DNA of 64,000 nucleotides from Takashimella koratensis (GCA_003116875.1 BCKT01000003.1:809143-873142); one strand, 5' to 3'. Counted from the first letter of the stretch, positions 34,885-46,021 are shown. Notes: generated from the sequence alone by a model not told the origin. Translations and numbers: made by a program.

Positions 34885-37032
34885 CTACTCGAATACGATC
34901 TTGGTCGCTTTGGTTTGTCCCCCAGCACTCTCTTCTTTCTGCCTCCGTAACCTTGCCGCTTCCCAAGACGGGTGGAGCGTTTTATTCCCTGCAGCCGCTG
35001 TGGGTGTGGGTGTGGCTCTCGCGCTCGAACCGTGTCCCGGCTCCACTCTGGCCTCAACCCCAACCCCAGCACCAGCACCAGCACCAGCACCAGCACCAGA
35101 ACCAGCACCAGCACCATTCCCAAATCCACTTCCGGCCCCAGACTGCTCGTTGCCCCGCCCACTCCCACCCCACCCCGCATCTTGACTTTGCGGCTTGAAC
35201 CCACTCCCACCCACATTTGCCCCTTTCCTCGCATTAGCAGCCTTCGCTTCCTCCTCTTTCCGCGCTTTCACATGTTTAGCTTCTTTGCCATACTTTCTCT
35301 CCCAGATCCTATGTATCCACCGGCCCGAGCCTAGAGTCAGCAATTGAATCATCTTTGATCCAAGTAGGAATTTAGGAATTGCAAGCCCGATAACCGTCCG
35401 CAAACTCACGCTTGCCTAGCTCTCTGACCTCGTCGATTCCTCCTCTCCGCGACCCCCTTTTTCCCAATAATCCCATTCGGGTCGTAATCCATATCAGGAT
35501 CCGAATCGTCCTCTCCGGCAGCTGCGAAACCGCTCGCGAGAGAAGGTAAAAAGATTGAGCTGGTAGCTGATAACTTGGCCAGTGGGGCGCGTTTCGACGT
35601 GGTGGTTTTAGATGCGGATACGGTGGTGGCTTTGCTTCGTTTGGGAGGAGGGACAGTCGCTTCCTCCGAGTCGTTGTCGGAGTCGTCCCCGTCTGATCCA
35701 TATTCTCCACCAGAGACAGAACCGGATTCCCACCCCGCTGCATCGGGCTCTTCTGCACCTTCTTCAAACTCCACACGGGCGTCTGAATCGAATCCATTTT
35801 CTTCATCCTCGTCATCATCCTCGTCATCCGCTTCATCCTTCTCTGCCTTCCCATTCCGCTCACCAACCGCCCTCTTCTCCCCCTTCGCACTCTTCACATT
35901 CCCTCTCTTCCCCTCTTTCTCCTTCGCCGCCGCCCTCGCATTCGCCTTCGGCAACACCGCCCCTTCCTCTCCCAGGACCCAGCCGACGACCCCCTTCACG
36001 GCCTCCGCGAGCACCCGTGCACTCGTGACTCTGTTCTCGACCTTGGCGATGAGCTCGGGCGTCGCGGCGGACGAGGACGCAGCGACCGAAGGACCAGGGA
36101 CGGGGAAGGAGTCGGTGAGCGGGGAAAGAGAGGAAGAGGGGAGGTGCTTGAGTTTGTGGTGTTTCAAGAGCTTGAGACGAAGGTGGGTGGAACACAAGGT
36201 GGAGAGGGAGAGGTGCTGTAGTTCGTTAGTGGATTCAGCTAAATAAAGAGGTTAAAGCGAGGATAGATGGGAGGTGAAGATGGGAAATGAGTAACGGGAC
36301 GTACAGAGAGAAGCTGGAGTTGAAGTTCAAGCTCAGTGACTTCATCTTTCGTAGCTGGCAACTTGGTTCTGCACCTCGTCAGCGAATTCCTTCTCCCCTT
36401 CTTTGACAGCTCCGATCCTCCACACTATGCATTGATACCATATGACAGCTCCTTCTGAACTCACCGGAGAAACCTGATCTTCTTCACTAGCCGCATCGTC
36501 TCTTCTCTCTTCGCCTGCTTGAACACCGGGTGCAGCGTTTTGAGCGCTTGTGGCTGTTGAAAGGAAAGAGGGGAGACCAGTAAGCTGCCTTCTTGACGCG
36601 AATGGTTGGATGGAAAACACTTACGACGCGTTTCGCGGTGACACTGATGTCTAGGCTAGGACCGTCGGTACCTTCTGCAGCGGATCCTGGTTCCGCCTGA
36701 CCTGTTGCTTCGATGATCTTTGGTGTAGCCTCTTCCTGTAATGGTTCGGCTGACACAGAAATGGCCTCCTCAATCACCTCGGCTTCCTCAGTCTCTTGGA
36801 TTCCTCCAGCGGCCTCGCCTCCTTCCGACTCGAGCTGAGCCTGTTGAGCCTCAGTAATGCACACGGGGCAGTCCATCAGTCGAGAGGAGAGGAGAGCACA
36901 GGGGAGGGAGGAGGGAGAAGGGGGGACACTTACCTGCATGGCGACGCGTTTGCGCTCTTCCCTCTGCTTTCCAGTCCGTTTCCTCTTCCCCCCGCTACCG
37001 CTGGCTGTAAGGGCGCCTGCTGCGTTGTCCAT
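34885..37032 (-). CDS. BUD22: BUD22-family ribosome biogenesis protein
   Basis: Nucleolar protein of the Bud22/SRFBP1 family, needed for small-subunit pre-rRNA processing. Six exons: 37032-36934, 36840-36625, 36553-36465, 36368-36305, 36215-35410 and 35308-34885 give 565 residues. An in-frame ATG at 37101 would add 23. The N-terminal helical region reads QALKTLHPVFKQAKREET, RLVKKIRFLRTKLPATKDE and VTELELQLQLLS. A long acidic/Ser-rich middle follows (DDEDDDEDEENGFDSD). The family signature is split by the last intron: RRNRRGQRARQA, then IWERKYGKEAKHVK. The end is LHPSWEAARLRRQKEES...ATKIVFE. A Gly/Ala repeat (GAGSGAGAGAGAGAG) sits in the last exon. The gene is divergent from RNR2 with about 300 bases between starts. 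Confidence 0.87.
35065..35118. repeat. CCAGCA-type repeat coding for Gly-Ala
   Basis: Repeated CCAGCA hexamers on the plus strand. On the coding (minus) strand they give alternating Gly-Ala residues within the last exon of BUD22. Confidence 0.8.
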
Positions 37033-37331
37033 GCTATTGTGAAGGTCGGGATGGTGGGATGAGTCTGGTGTGGTTGTGGTTGTTGACAGGGGAGATTTCA
37101 TTGAATTTTTTGACCAAGAGGGACCGAGGTGGAAGTCGGAGAGTTCCCACGGTGGTACAGGGTGTGCACGTGACCGCTACTGGGTGGCGACAGTATTTTT
37201 GCCGGGGTGTAGAGTAGATGACATCGAGTGACAGGGGTTGACACGATTTTTGACAGCTTCCGTTTCAGCTATATCTATCTCACTTCACTGCTCACTCTCT
37301 TCCACTCTCTTCCACACTCTACCCATCACCC

Positions 37332-39688
37332 ATGACATCCATCTACTCGCCTTTGACGCTTCAACTCCCTCTCCCTCTTCCCCACCCACGGACACGCCGA
37401 TCCCTCTCCTCCTCCCTCCCTTCCCTCCCATCGTCCCTCTCCACCCACCCACACTCCCTGCCTCGACCTCGATCTCCTTCCCGATCGTCGCGCGCTGTAT
37501 CCCCGGCCTCGTCCGTCTGCTCTCAGGCGACAAGCATCAACGATCTCGACGATATCAGGCGGATCAACGCGTATCGGCCCATGTACGATTCCGCCGGGCT
37601 AGGGCTGCCCGGGATCGGTGGATCGATAAGCCGAGCCGGCCGGGGTGAAGAAGATGTAGGGGAATTAGAGTCTGGACCGAGCTCCTTGGTGGATAAGATG
37701 GATAGAGCAGAGATCTCGACTGTCTCTCAAAACAGGGAGGAAATCGGGGATAGCGATAAAAGTTATCAAGTCGTCACAGGGCCAGTCTACGTCGAGTGCA
37801 ACAATGCCATGATTTGGGACCCATCGTCGTCTTCCGAGAAACCCGGCGATTCGTCTCGATCACATATCAAGTCTTCCCCTCCCTTGAACCTGCCCAACGG
37901 CAACGGCCACGCCAACGGCAAGCTCGAACAGACCAAGGACGTACAAAGTCTCACGCCTACTCGCAAGTTCCCAGAAGAAGAGGACGAGGATCTGCTGAGA
38001 GAGAGTAACGATCGATTCGTGCTCTTCCCTATCAAGTACAGAGAGGTGAGTGGTGGTCGCAAGCTCTTCCCTCGTATCCCTTCTCCTTACGTGGGCTGCA
38101 AGTGTCGTCAGAAACGCGCTGAAAAAGTACAAGATATGGCAAGCGTACAAGGCGTCACAGGCGAGCTTCTGGACGGCAGAGGAGCTCGATCTAGGACACG
38201 ATCTTGATGACTGGCACGAGCGCATGACGGAGCAGGAGCGGTATTTCATCCTCCGTATGTATCTGACGCAGATGAATAGGACCAGTCCAATCTTCGACCT
38301 TTGCTTACCTTCTCCCAGGGATTCTCGCATTCTTCTCGTCATCCGATGGGATCGTCGGAGGTGAGTGATTTGGACCCTGACATTTTCATCTTTGCATCCA
38401 CTGATGGAGATCCAGAAAATCTCGTGTCGCAGTTTTCAATGGACGTACAGGTTGCCGAAGCCCGCGCGTTCTACGCCTTCCAAACGATGATGGAGCAGGT
38501 CCACGCTGAGACATATAGTTTGCTGATCGAGACCTATGTGCGGGACTCGGAGGAGAAGGAGTTTTTGTTCAAGGGCATGGAACGGAGTGAGTCTAGGCTC
38601 TGGGTTCAGGATGACAAAGCAGCCGCACTGACTCGAGGCAGTACCATGTATCCAGAAAAAGGCGGATTGGGCTATGCGGTATATCACGCCCGATTTGGTA
38701 AGTCGATCCCAGCTTAGCAACGTTGAGACTAATCTACTTAGCCCTTTCGTATCCGGTTGATCGCGTTCGCTTGTGTTGAGGGCATCTTCTTCTCGGGATC
38801 GTTTGCAGCCATCTTTTGGCTCAAGAAACGAGGATTGATGCCGGGTTTGACATTTTCCAATGAACTTATCAGTCGAGATGAAGGCACGCATACGGTGAGT
38901 CAGGTCATTGCAACGACGCTTTGTGAATGCCTTTGCTGACCAATCGCAACCAATCACAGGACTTTGCTTGTCTCGTGAGCACCCACTCACCCCTCTCCAC
39001 CACTCGAGGCCAAGACTAACCCCGATCTTAGCTGTACAATCATCTACGACACAGGTGCGCGCAGGACGAGGTACACAATATCGTTCGGGAGGCGCTCGAA
39101 ATCGAGAAGGAATTCCTCACCGATGCCTTGCCGTGTGCGCTGATCGGCATCAACGCAGACGTGAGTAGTTTTGATCGATCGCAGTTGTGTTTGGGATAAA
39201 TGGATCAACGCTGACGTTTAATGAACCGACGATCAGTCCATGTGCCAGTACATGGAATTTGTAGCGGACAGGCTAGTCGTTGCGCTTGGTGAGTAGCGCC
39301 ATCAACCAACAGATTGATAGATCTTGCCTCGTGTCAAGGGTTACTGATAATTGGTCACAGGTTACGAGAAGATCTACCACGCAACCAACCCATTCGACTG
39401 GATGGAACTGATCTCGCTCCAGGGGAAAGCTAGTGCGTATCTTGATTGAGCGATCATGTTCCACCCCACACACCTCAATGTTGATCATGTCATCTACTCG
39501 TTCACATTTTCGTACACGTGCTGATCGATCGTTTCCATATAGACTTTTTCGAATCTCGCGTGTCGGCGTACCAAAAAGCCAATGTGTCACGCTCGGCGAC
39601 CCCGGCAGGAGCGCGGAGCCGGTCAGGTAGTCAAGGAGAGGAAGGCAGGCTCAATCGACGCGTGTTCCGTACGGACGCGGACTTTTGA
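37332..39688 (+). CDS. RNR2: Ribonucleotide reductase small subunit (R2)
   Basis: Di-iron tyrosyl-radical subunit of class I ribonucleotide reductase, which makes dNTPs with the R1 subunit. Eleven exons: 37332-38045, 38134-38254, 38319-38360, 38416-38586, 38642-38697, 38742-38894, 38960-38974, 39032-39160, 39237-39288, 39361-39432 and 39543-39688 give 556 residues. The catalytic core begins near residue 228 ([17 protein letters not shown]). Iron ligands are visible in [38 protein letters not shown] and RDEGTHTDFACLL. The radical Tyr is in [13 protein letters not shown], so this is the active Rnr2 type rather than Rnr4. The tail RTDADF matches the R1-binding end. A 225-residue Ser/Pro-rich N-terminal extension is far longer than usual. 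One exon has only 15 bases (38960-38974). Confidence 0.93.
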
Positions 39689-41376
39689 TTGGTTCTGAGT
39701 GTAGCTGTGGTCAGAAGTGGTGATGATGGTGGGAGAAGTAGGATGGTTAGTTGGAGAACCCGCCCTTAGGCTGGCTGGCAGGACGCAAGGAAGGATCAGC
39801 GCAAGGTCGAGACTTGGCTGGACCCGTTTATTAGACCCGGCGTTTGCGGTACACCTTCTGGTATGTTTGTACGTGTAGCTGTGTTAAAATAGAGCGATCA
39901 AACCCGATGGTCCAAGGTCACCATTCTTCTGTACAGTGTAACGTCTTTTTCGTGTATCTTTGTAGAGCCGTACATCCTCCTCTCAATATATCACCATTCA
40001 TGACATTTGATCACCTCATTCTGGATCGCGTTGGGATTTGTGACCGTGCTCGTCCCGCTTCGTGCTGGTGTAAGTTTATGCGGTGCTGAGGTGACTTGGG
40101 ATTTAGGATGCATAGTACTGAGATCGAAACATGCAAGTGGCGTGGGGTGGCGTGACGGGCGGCGGCGATGGTGGCCGTTCCGATTTCCGATCCTTGTACG
40201 TCGTGAGCACGTTCCTGTGCATCTGTGGTGAGTGAGGTTTAATAAAAAAGCGCTATGACCGCCTATCCCTGTGGATACTGATGGAGTGATGCTCGGCACC
40301 CGATGATGGTGATGGTGATGGCAGGGGAGTAAGGGACCAAGGGAGAAGGGGAGCAGGGGATGGGCAGGGGGAAAGAGATGAAAGGCAGGCAACGGAGAGT
40401 ATCAACCTTCCTTTGAACCATCGCTTGCGTCTCCGTCGTCGTCGTCGTCCTCGACCTCGACCTCGTTGCCGTGCACCGGACCGCCGTTGATCCGCGCCAT
40501 TCTCCTCACCCGCACGAGCGACGTCGTCTCTAATCTCTCGCCCTACATCCCCACCTGCCCACATGCCCTTACTCTCTCACTGCTACAGGGACACTGCCAG
40601 TTGCTAGACCTAGCTCTCCTTGATCCAAAGGGACTTATTCCTGCCCTTTGGCCCCCCAACCCCATCTTTAATTATCGTTTCGTCCACACACGACTCTAGG
40701 GCTGGGCGTTGGGGTCTAGGTGGGCGACCCCGTACCCCTCCCTTCCTCGTGACCGTCACTGGTTTCAAGGTCACAGGAAACAAGATACAGGATACACGTC
40801 ACACGTGAATGAAAGGACCAAAGGACCTCTGCTTCACAGTGACTGTGAGAAAAAAAAAACTGGCTTTGGGGAGACGACATCTGTCCACCTGTCCAACTCA
40901 TATCCAGCTACCTATCTCTAGTCTTTAGCCGCAAGTCTCTCCTTCCAATCTCCCTTCACCGCCAATCGACTCATCAACATCACCCGCATCATCAGCCCCA
41001 GGTCCACCCACGGCAGTCACCCCTTGATTCAACCCGTTCCTCTCTCCTGCGTTACCGCCCGCGTGCCCTCTCTACCCCTGCTCCCCTGCTCCCCCTTCCC
41101 CTAATCCCCTGACACTGCCCCGTCTCTGCCCGCTACTCGACTCGTCCACTCGGCGCAAGACATAAATACCACCACCTCTCGACTCGTTTCTTGCCCAACT
41201 CTCAACGCCCCAGCACCAATCCTACACCGTTGCTCTCCTGTCTCCGCTTCCTGACTGCTCTCTATCCACAACACAATCCCCACTCTCCACATCCACACCC
41301 CCTTCCAGTATCTACGAAAACCACTGCGACCTCTACCTCTTCTCTCACCTCCAGCTTACACTATAACACCAGCACA
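39689..41376. other. Intergenic region with little coding evidence
   Basis: These 1.7 kb separate RNR2 from the small Cys protein. The first part should hold the RNR2 3' end. The last 350 bases before 41377 are C/T/A-rich leader-like DNA. The only stretch with a coding look is the acidic minus-strand ORF at 40402-40500, listed separately. An A run (40850-40859) is present. Confidence 0.45.
40402..40500 (-). CDS. Possible short acidic ORF or terminal exon
   Basis: A minus-strand frame of 32 codons from ATG at 40500 to TGA at 40402 reads MARINGGPVHGNEVEVEDDD, then more Asp and SDGSKEG. The frame stays open upstream to a TAG at about 40548 that could be a splice acceptor (GERLETTSLVRVRR precedes the Met). 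This could be the last exon of an unrecognised gene or chance. No upstream exon with a good donor was found. Function unknown and support weak. Confidence 0.2.
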   Translation of the reverse strand: MARINGGPVHGNEVEVEDDDDDGDASDGSKEG

Positions 41377-42007
41377 ATGCCAGACGAGTGGGAATCGCTG
41401 TGAGTGACATCAGCATTCCTTCTCCTGTTGATCACCACACCCCACCCTTTCCGTTGACTGCTCCCTTTCCCACTCCAGTCGTTTCTTTTCTTCCCTTTTG
41501 CCTTTCTCCCCATCCTCTCATGTCCTTATCCCTTGCAATGACTCTCTTACTCCCTCTTCGACCACCTTTCCACTCGCCACCTCTCCTCCTTCCCCGCACC
41601 TTCGTAACCTTCAACTCCCCTCCGCTCGTCCCCGTTGGATGCAGATACTGACCGCACCAACTTAGCATCAACGTCCAGCCCGCGCCCGAAGGGACATGCG
41701 GGAACATGGACGACAGCGGTGAGCTGTGCGGCAACGATACCGAGGACGGCCAAGTCTTGTGCGAGTACCGTGAGTCACCTTGTCCTGCCTGTTTGCTTCG
41801 CTCTCTATGGTCCCTGCCTACCCCACCGTACCCTAGTCCTCCACGCTCCACGGATGGGCGGCAGCTGTTCCCCGCCGGTCTTTATTTCTCAATCTCGTCC
41901 TCGTTTGTTTCTTCCCGCTCAAACATCCCCTACCCCATTCATCTAGCTCCCGCTGACCCCATCCAGATCTCAGCGTGCTCAGGGACGCGATCGCCAGGTC
42001 ACGATAA
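41377..42007 (+). CDS. Small Cys-containing protein, 55 residues
   Basis: Predicted 55-residue cytosolic protein of unknown role. Three exons: 41377-41399, 41666-41769 and 41967-42007; the introns are GT-AG, with a long first intron of 266 bases, and all joins keep frame. The sequence starts MPDEWESLINVQPAPEGT. It holds two Cys nine residues apart (CGNMDDSGELC) and later CEYH, a spacing that could bind one zinc ion (Cys-Cys-Cys-His). The end is a short amphipathic helix (LSVLRDAIARSR). No signal peptide. A long C/T-rich leader precedes the start. The splice pattern and composition argue for a real gene, but no family is recognised. Confidence 0.5.
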
Positions 42008-42449
42008 AGGACACGCCGAAGGCTCTGCTCGATCGTCGACACCGGGGACGCGGGCAGCGATCGACGTCCGCATGGAGGGGGAGGTATGAGTTTTGGAAAG
42101 GGGGGTGAGGGTGGATGCCTGAAGGGAAGGAAGGAGGGGAGGGGGGACGGATCTCTCAGCTGGCTGAGGGCAGAGCGGAAGGATGGGTATTGTGCACTCA
42201 ATGGGTGGAGAGAGCATCTTGAACGCGCTGTCGAAGGAAAAGTGAATAGATCAAAAGAGAGGGTGGCAGGGTTGGACAGAGCCTAATGGCTTGGGCTAGG
42301 GCTACACATATCACACATATCGTATATCGTTCAATCTTGATTTGGATACCGTAGGTCGATTGGTTCATTTGAGATGCCACTTGGTCTTGAGACTTGAGAT
42401 CCTGTAACGTAGGTAGTACAGCAAGTTACAAAATGTGGCGCTTATGATT

Positions 42450-42451
<2 letters not shown>

Positions 42452-42520
<69 letters not shown>
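42452..42520. repeat. GT dinucleotide microsatellite
   Basis: About 34 uninterrupted GT units in an intergenic position between the small Cys protein and the Ras gene. Confidence 0.97.
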
Positions 42521-42521
<1 letters not shown>

Positions 42522-42853
42522 CGGGGTCGGTTGGGTCGGAAAGGACCAACAACACACGATGACGGGTGAGGAAGGAAGAAATCTGAGGACAAAGGAGTGA
42601 ACTAACAAAGGCTGCCCCTTGAGTCTGTCCATTCCGCGGGCCTACGTCTCTTGCGGGTCTTTTCAGTGCTCCTGTACTTGAGAGCAGTTTCATCATGTCC
42701 GTTGGACAAAGGGAGCGAGGCGAAAGTGGATAGGGGCAAAGAGGCAAAAGACTACCCCGATATTCTCTTTTCTCCCTTCATTCAAACTACCTACCTCTTG
42801 GTCCAAACGCCTGCATTGCGCTCTTTGGCCGATTATCCCCCTCTCCCCTCCCC

Positions 42854-42892
42854 CTCCTCCTTCCTCCTTCCTCCTTCCTCCTTCCTCCTTCC
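42854..42892. repeat. CCTTCCT-type heptamer run
   Basis: Five or more near-perfect copies of a CTCCTTC heptamer, part of the pyrimidine-rich region upstream of the Ras gene. Confidence 0.75.
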
Positions 42893-43355
42893 ACGTATCC
42901 TCTTGGCCCTCATCTTGCTTCGGACCCTGTCTGCTTCTCGGGCTACTTCGCCCTTCCCCCTTTGCCTCGGACCTTCCCCTTTCCTTCCTGCGCCAGACAC
43001 GCCGTACGAGAGCGTATCCTTCCGTGGCAGGAGAAGAGGCACGAGCGGCGCGAGCTTTGAAACCTATCCAGCTTCCTCTCAACCTCTACGGCGAGGTGGA
43101 GAAGGAGTAACCACCCGCGTCTGCTGAGAGATTCTGATCTCCTTGCTTCTTACCGCGCTTTCGGCACCTAGGTGGATGCGGTGCGTCCTGTGCGCCCTGT
43201 GTACCCCGCCTCGACCGTCTGCTTCTTACTTCGCCTCCTCTCTGTGGACCCCTTCATTGGATTTCATTCGCTTCGTCCGCGTAATCTCGCGGTCACTCGG
43301 GCTTGTGCACTTCGATAGAAGACACTCTACATAGCGTGTACTATCTTCCAGCCGT

Positions 43356-43372
43356 CCCCCCCCCCCCCCCCC
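43356..43372. repeat. Poly-C run upstream of the Ras gene
   Basis: Seventeen consecutive C on the plus strand, about 260 bases before the Ras start codon. Confidence 0.9.
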
Positions 43373-43631
43373 TTTCCCCCACCCTCGTTCTCGTCCTAGG
43401 TTCACTCTTGACGCCTTCGTCTCATCGCATCTTACTCTCCGACGTCCTCTTTGACCCTCATCTCGTCGCTTCCGAATTACCTGCCCGCCCTCTCCCTCAT
43501 CCCTTCTCACCTCCTCCCTCTCCTTCCGAACTCAGCGACGCTCCCCACTCCCCACTCCCGCGTGGGGCAGTAGACAATCGACACCTATCTTCCTAGTAGA
43601 AACCCAGATACCCAGGCATCGCAACGGCGCG

Positions 43632-45402
43632 ATGCCACCTTCCCGAGGCGTGTTCAACCGCGATCTCAAGCTGGTCATGGTCGGCAGTGGAGGTGAGTCT
43701 ATCACAACTTTTCTTGCTGTTACACTAGGCCTCCCGGGCTGAAGGGAGGGAAGCGCCGCGGGGGGGGGGGGGGGGGTGTAAACGCACTTGCTGACGAACT
43801 CGTTTCGGTTTTAGGTGTAGGGAAGAGCGCGTTGACTATCCGGTTCACGACATCTCAGTTCATCGATCAGTACGTCTCACCCTCCCCTCTCATTTCTTCC
43901 CTTTCCTCGCTCCGAATCACCCAACTCCCCTCCCCTCCCCTTAAGACACGGAGCCCCTCGTTGACCGACTGGGCAGGGGATACAACCCCACAATCGAGGA
44001 CTCGTATCGGAAACAGTTCGTGGTCGACGACGAGGCGGTACAGCTTGAGATCCTGGATACTGCGGGACAAGGTGAGTGCAGATGCGTGAGGTCAGGTTGG
44101 GCCGGTTCGGGTCAGATCAGCTTTGAGGAAGCTTGCAACGTGCTTTTGGGGTTATTGACAGGGGTTGGATGAGGTACTGATGAGGTACTGATGGTTTCAG
44201 AGGAGTACGCGGCAATGGCAGACCAGTGGTAAGTCCAACTCCCACCTATTGAAATTTCTCTCCTTCTGCTCTTGCAACCTCTCAATTTGGGCCCAAACTC
44301 CACCAAAACCTACCTGACTGACTGTCCAACTCCAACCCGACTCTCGGCTAGGTACAAGTATGGGGTCGGTTTCATGCTTGTCTACAGTATAACCGACCGA
44401 CCAACATTTGAGGCTGTTCGGGCGTTTCATGAACATATTCGTCGAGTCAAGGATAAGACCTATGTCCCTTGTGTCCTAGTTAGCAATAAGGTGAGCCGAT
44501 CCGGGCCTGGGAAGTATAGTTTCTCGCTATGACGGTTGGATCACTTTTTGGGGGGGGGGGGGCAGCGATGACGATGGTATCGTGGATCGTGGACCTATGC
44601 TGACAAACCCGACTAAACAAGTGTGACCTCGGTCGTTTACGACAAGTTGGACAACAAGAAGGTCGAGAATTAGCGAAATCATTACAAATGCCTTTAGTCG
44701 AGTGTTCAGCCGCGGATGGTGTGAATGTTGAAGTTGCATTTCGGGAACTTGTCAAACTTGTTCGGCGAGACGAGCGAGTCAGTATCGCTCTGCTCTGAGA
44801 ATGTGTATCCCGATCACTCTGCTGACTTTTTGCTCTCATTTTCTTCTGCTGCTTTCCCTCTACATTAAACTCGCCCGTGGATCCCTGATTCATCGGTTTA
44901 CTACCGATACCGATACCGACCTTGGACGGTGTAGAGAATGTCATCCTCGACGGCTCGTACGACCTCGACACTAACTGCCACTCCCTCTTCACTTGGCCAT
45001 ACCGGTCCTTCTCCTCCTTCTCTTGCCGAACACCGTCGGCCGTCGGTGAGTAGTGGAGGACGAGGCGAGTTGGCGAGGCAGAGATCGTATCAGCACATGC
45101 CAGGTGGCCGGGTCGTCTCCGCTGGAGCAGGAGGCGGAGGAGTGGGTGGTGGTGGTGGTGGTGGTGGTGGTGGTGGTGGTGGTGGCGGTGGACACGGGTT
45201 AGGGGCGGGACAAGGGAGAGGAGCATGGGCAGATACGTCGCCGGTGGATCTGACGCCCCGGAAAGGGGAGAAACCATGGACAGGTAGTGGTGGTGGTGGA
45301 GGAGGAGCAAGTCCAGGGGGAGGTCTGGGAGGGGCCAAAGGTGGAGGTGGAGGAGGAGGGAGTGGTAGACGTCGATCATCATTTCATTGTTTGGTCATGT
45401 AG
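43632..45402 (+). CDS. Ras-type small GTPase with CAAX box
   Basis: Membrane-anchored signalling GTPase of the Ras family. Seven exons: 43632-43692, 43815-43869, 43977-44071, 44201-44228, 44352-44490, 44622-44777 and 44935-45402 give 333 residues. The P-loop is VMVGSGGVGKS (both Gly of the 12/13 positions kept). The effector region is [14 protein letters not shown], switch II is LDTAGQEEYAAM (Gln61 kept), then NKCDL and ECSA. The G domain ends near residue 178. A hypervariable tail of about 155 residues is Ser/Thr-rich, then very Gly-rich (a run of about 17 Gly), and ends [15 protein letters not shown] is a CAAX box whose last Met favours farnesyl. Effector-loop differences from the classic YDPTIEDSY (YNPTIEDSY) suggest a second Ras (Ras2-like), but orthology is not certain. 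The last intron uses donor GTCAGT. Confidence 0.9.
43760..43776. repeat. Poly-G run in Ras intron 1
   Basis: Seventeen G in a row on the coding strand inside intron 1 (43693-43814), about 40 bases before the acceptor. Confidence 0.92.
44550..44562. repeat. Poly-G run in Ras intron 5
   Basis: Thirteen G in a row on the coding strand inside the intron at 44491-44621. Confidence 0.92.
45145..45185. repeat. GGT repeat coding for poly-glycine
   Basis: About 13 GGT triplets in frame in the last Ras exon; they encode a glycine run in the hypervariable tail. Confidence 0.92.
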
Positions 45403-46021
45403 GAAGATGGACATTGATTGGGATGTATTACCCACCAACAACACAAATCGCGGTTCTCAGGTCAGGTCTCAAATAGAATCGCAGTATCACAGGTGATAGG
45501 TGATACGCAAAGAGGGAGGATCATCACCGTGCATGTAATCTAAAGACGTTCCGTCATGACTTTTCGTCAACATCCAAAATCATCATTGACAAACTCCCAA
45601 TCCCACTCTTCGTACGTTTTCGTCATCCCATCCCTTACATCTCTATATGCGTGTATCCTGCCATCCAGTCATCCTGTCATCCCCGAGAGATTGATCTAGG
45701 AAGAGAAAACAATAAACAGAAAAGAGGAAAGAAAGAGGAAGGCTCGTTTATTCCTTCCGAGGTTCGTTGAGTCGTACCGGTGAGGTTGAGATTTTCGGAA
45801 ATCGAAATGGTATCCTGTTTTGATTCCACTGCCGGTTTCGTTTCTCTGCGTGTGTTGAGGAAGAGAGACCGGGATGTATGCTAGAAACGATGCAGCAGAA
45901 CAAGCGATGAGAGAAAGAAGAACCCCAAGGAGAAGGCACAGAAACCAATAGAAGAAGAAGCGGGCGGAATGACAAGCGAGTAGCGACCGATCAACCGACC
46001 GATCGACCGACCAGGCTGAGG
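45403..46021. other. Convergent 3' intergenic region
   Basis: These 619 bases lie between the Ras stop and the transcription-factor stop (convergent). The region is AT-richer than its neighbours, with A-rich stretches at 45700-45745 and GATCGACCGACC-like repeats at 45988-46012. It should hold both 3' ends; no gene is supported. Confidence 0.5.

Larger units (their letters stand above)
42008..43631. other. Intergenic region upstream of the Ras gene, repeat-rich
   Basis: This 1.6-kb gap contains a long GT run (42452-42520), a CCTTCCT-type run (42854-42892) and a 17-base C run (43356-43372). The 300 bases before the Ras start are strongly C/T-rich. A 158-codon plus-strand open frame (42651-43127) is low-complexity Ser/Pro/Leu sequence without family resemblance and is not called a gene. 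Confidence 0.5.

Noticed and set aside
42651..43127. 158-codon plus-strand open frame upstream of Ras
   Set aside because: Low-complexity pyrimidine-coded Ser/Pro/Leu sequence in a leader region; no splice logic or family match.
44938..45402. Separate plus-strand gene starting [10 protein letters not shown]
   Set aside because: It is the last exon of the Ras gene; the splice join at 44777/44935 keeps frame and supplies the CAAX ending.
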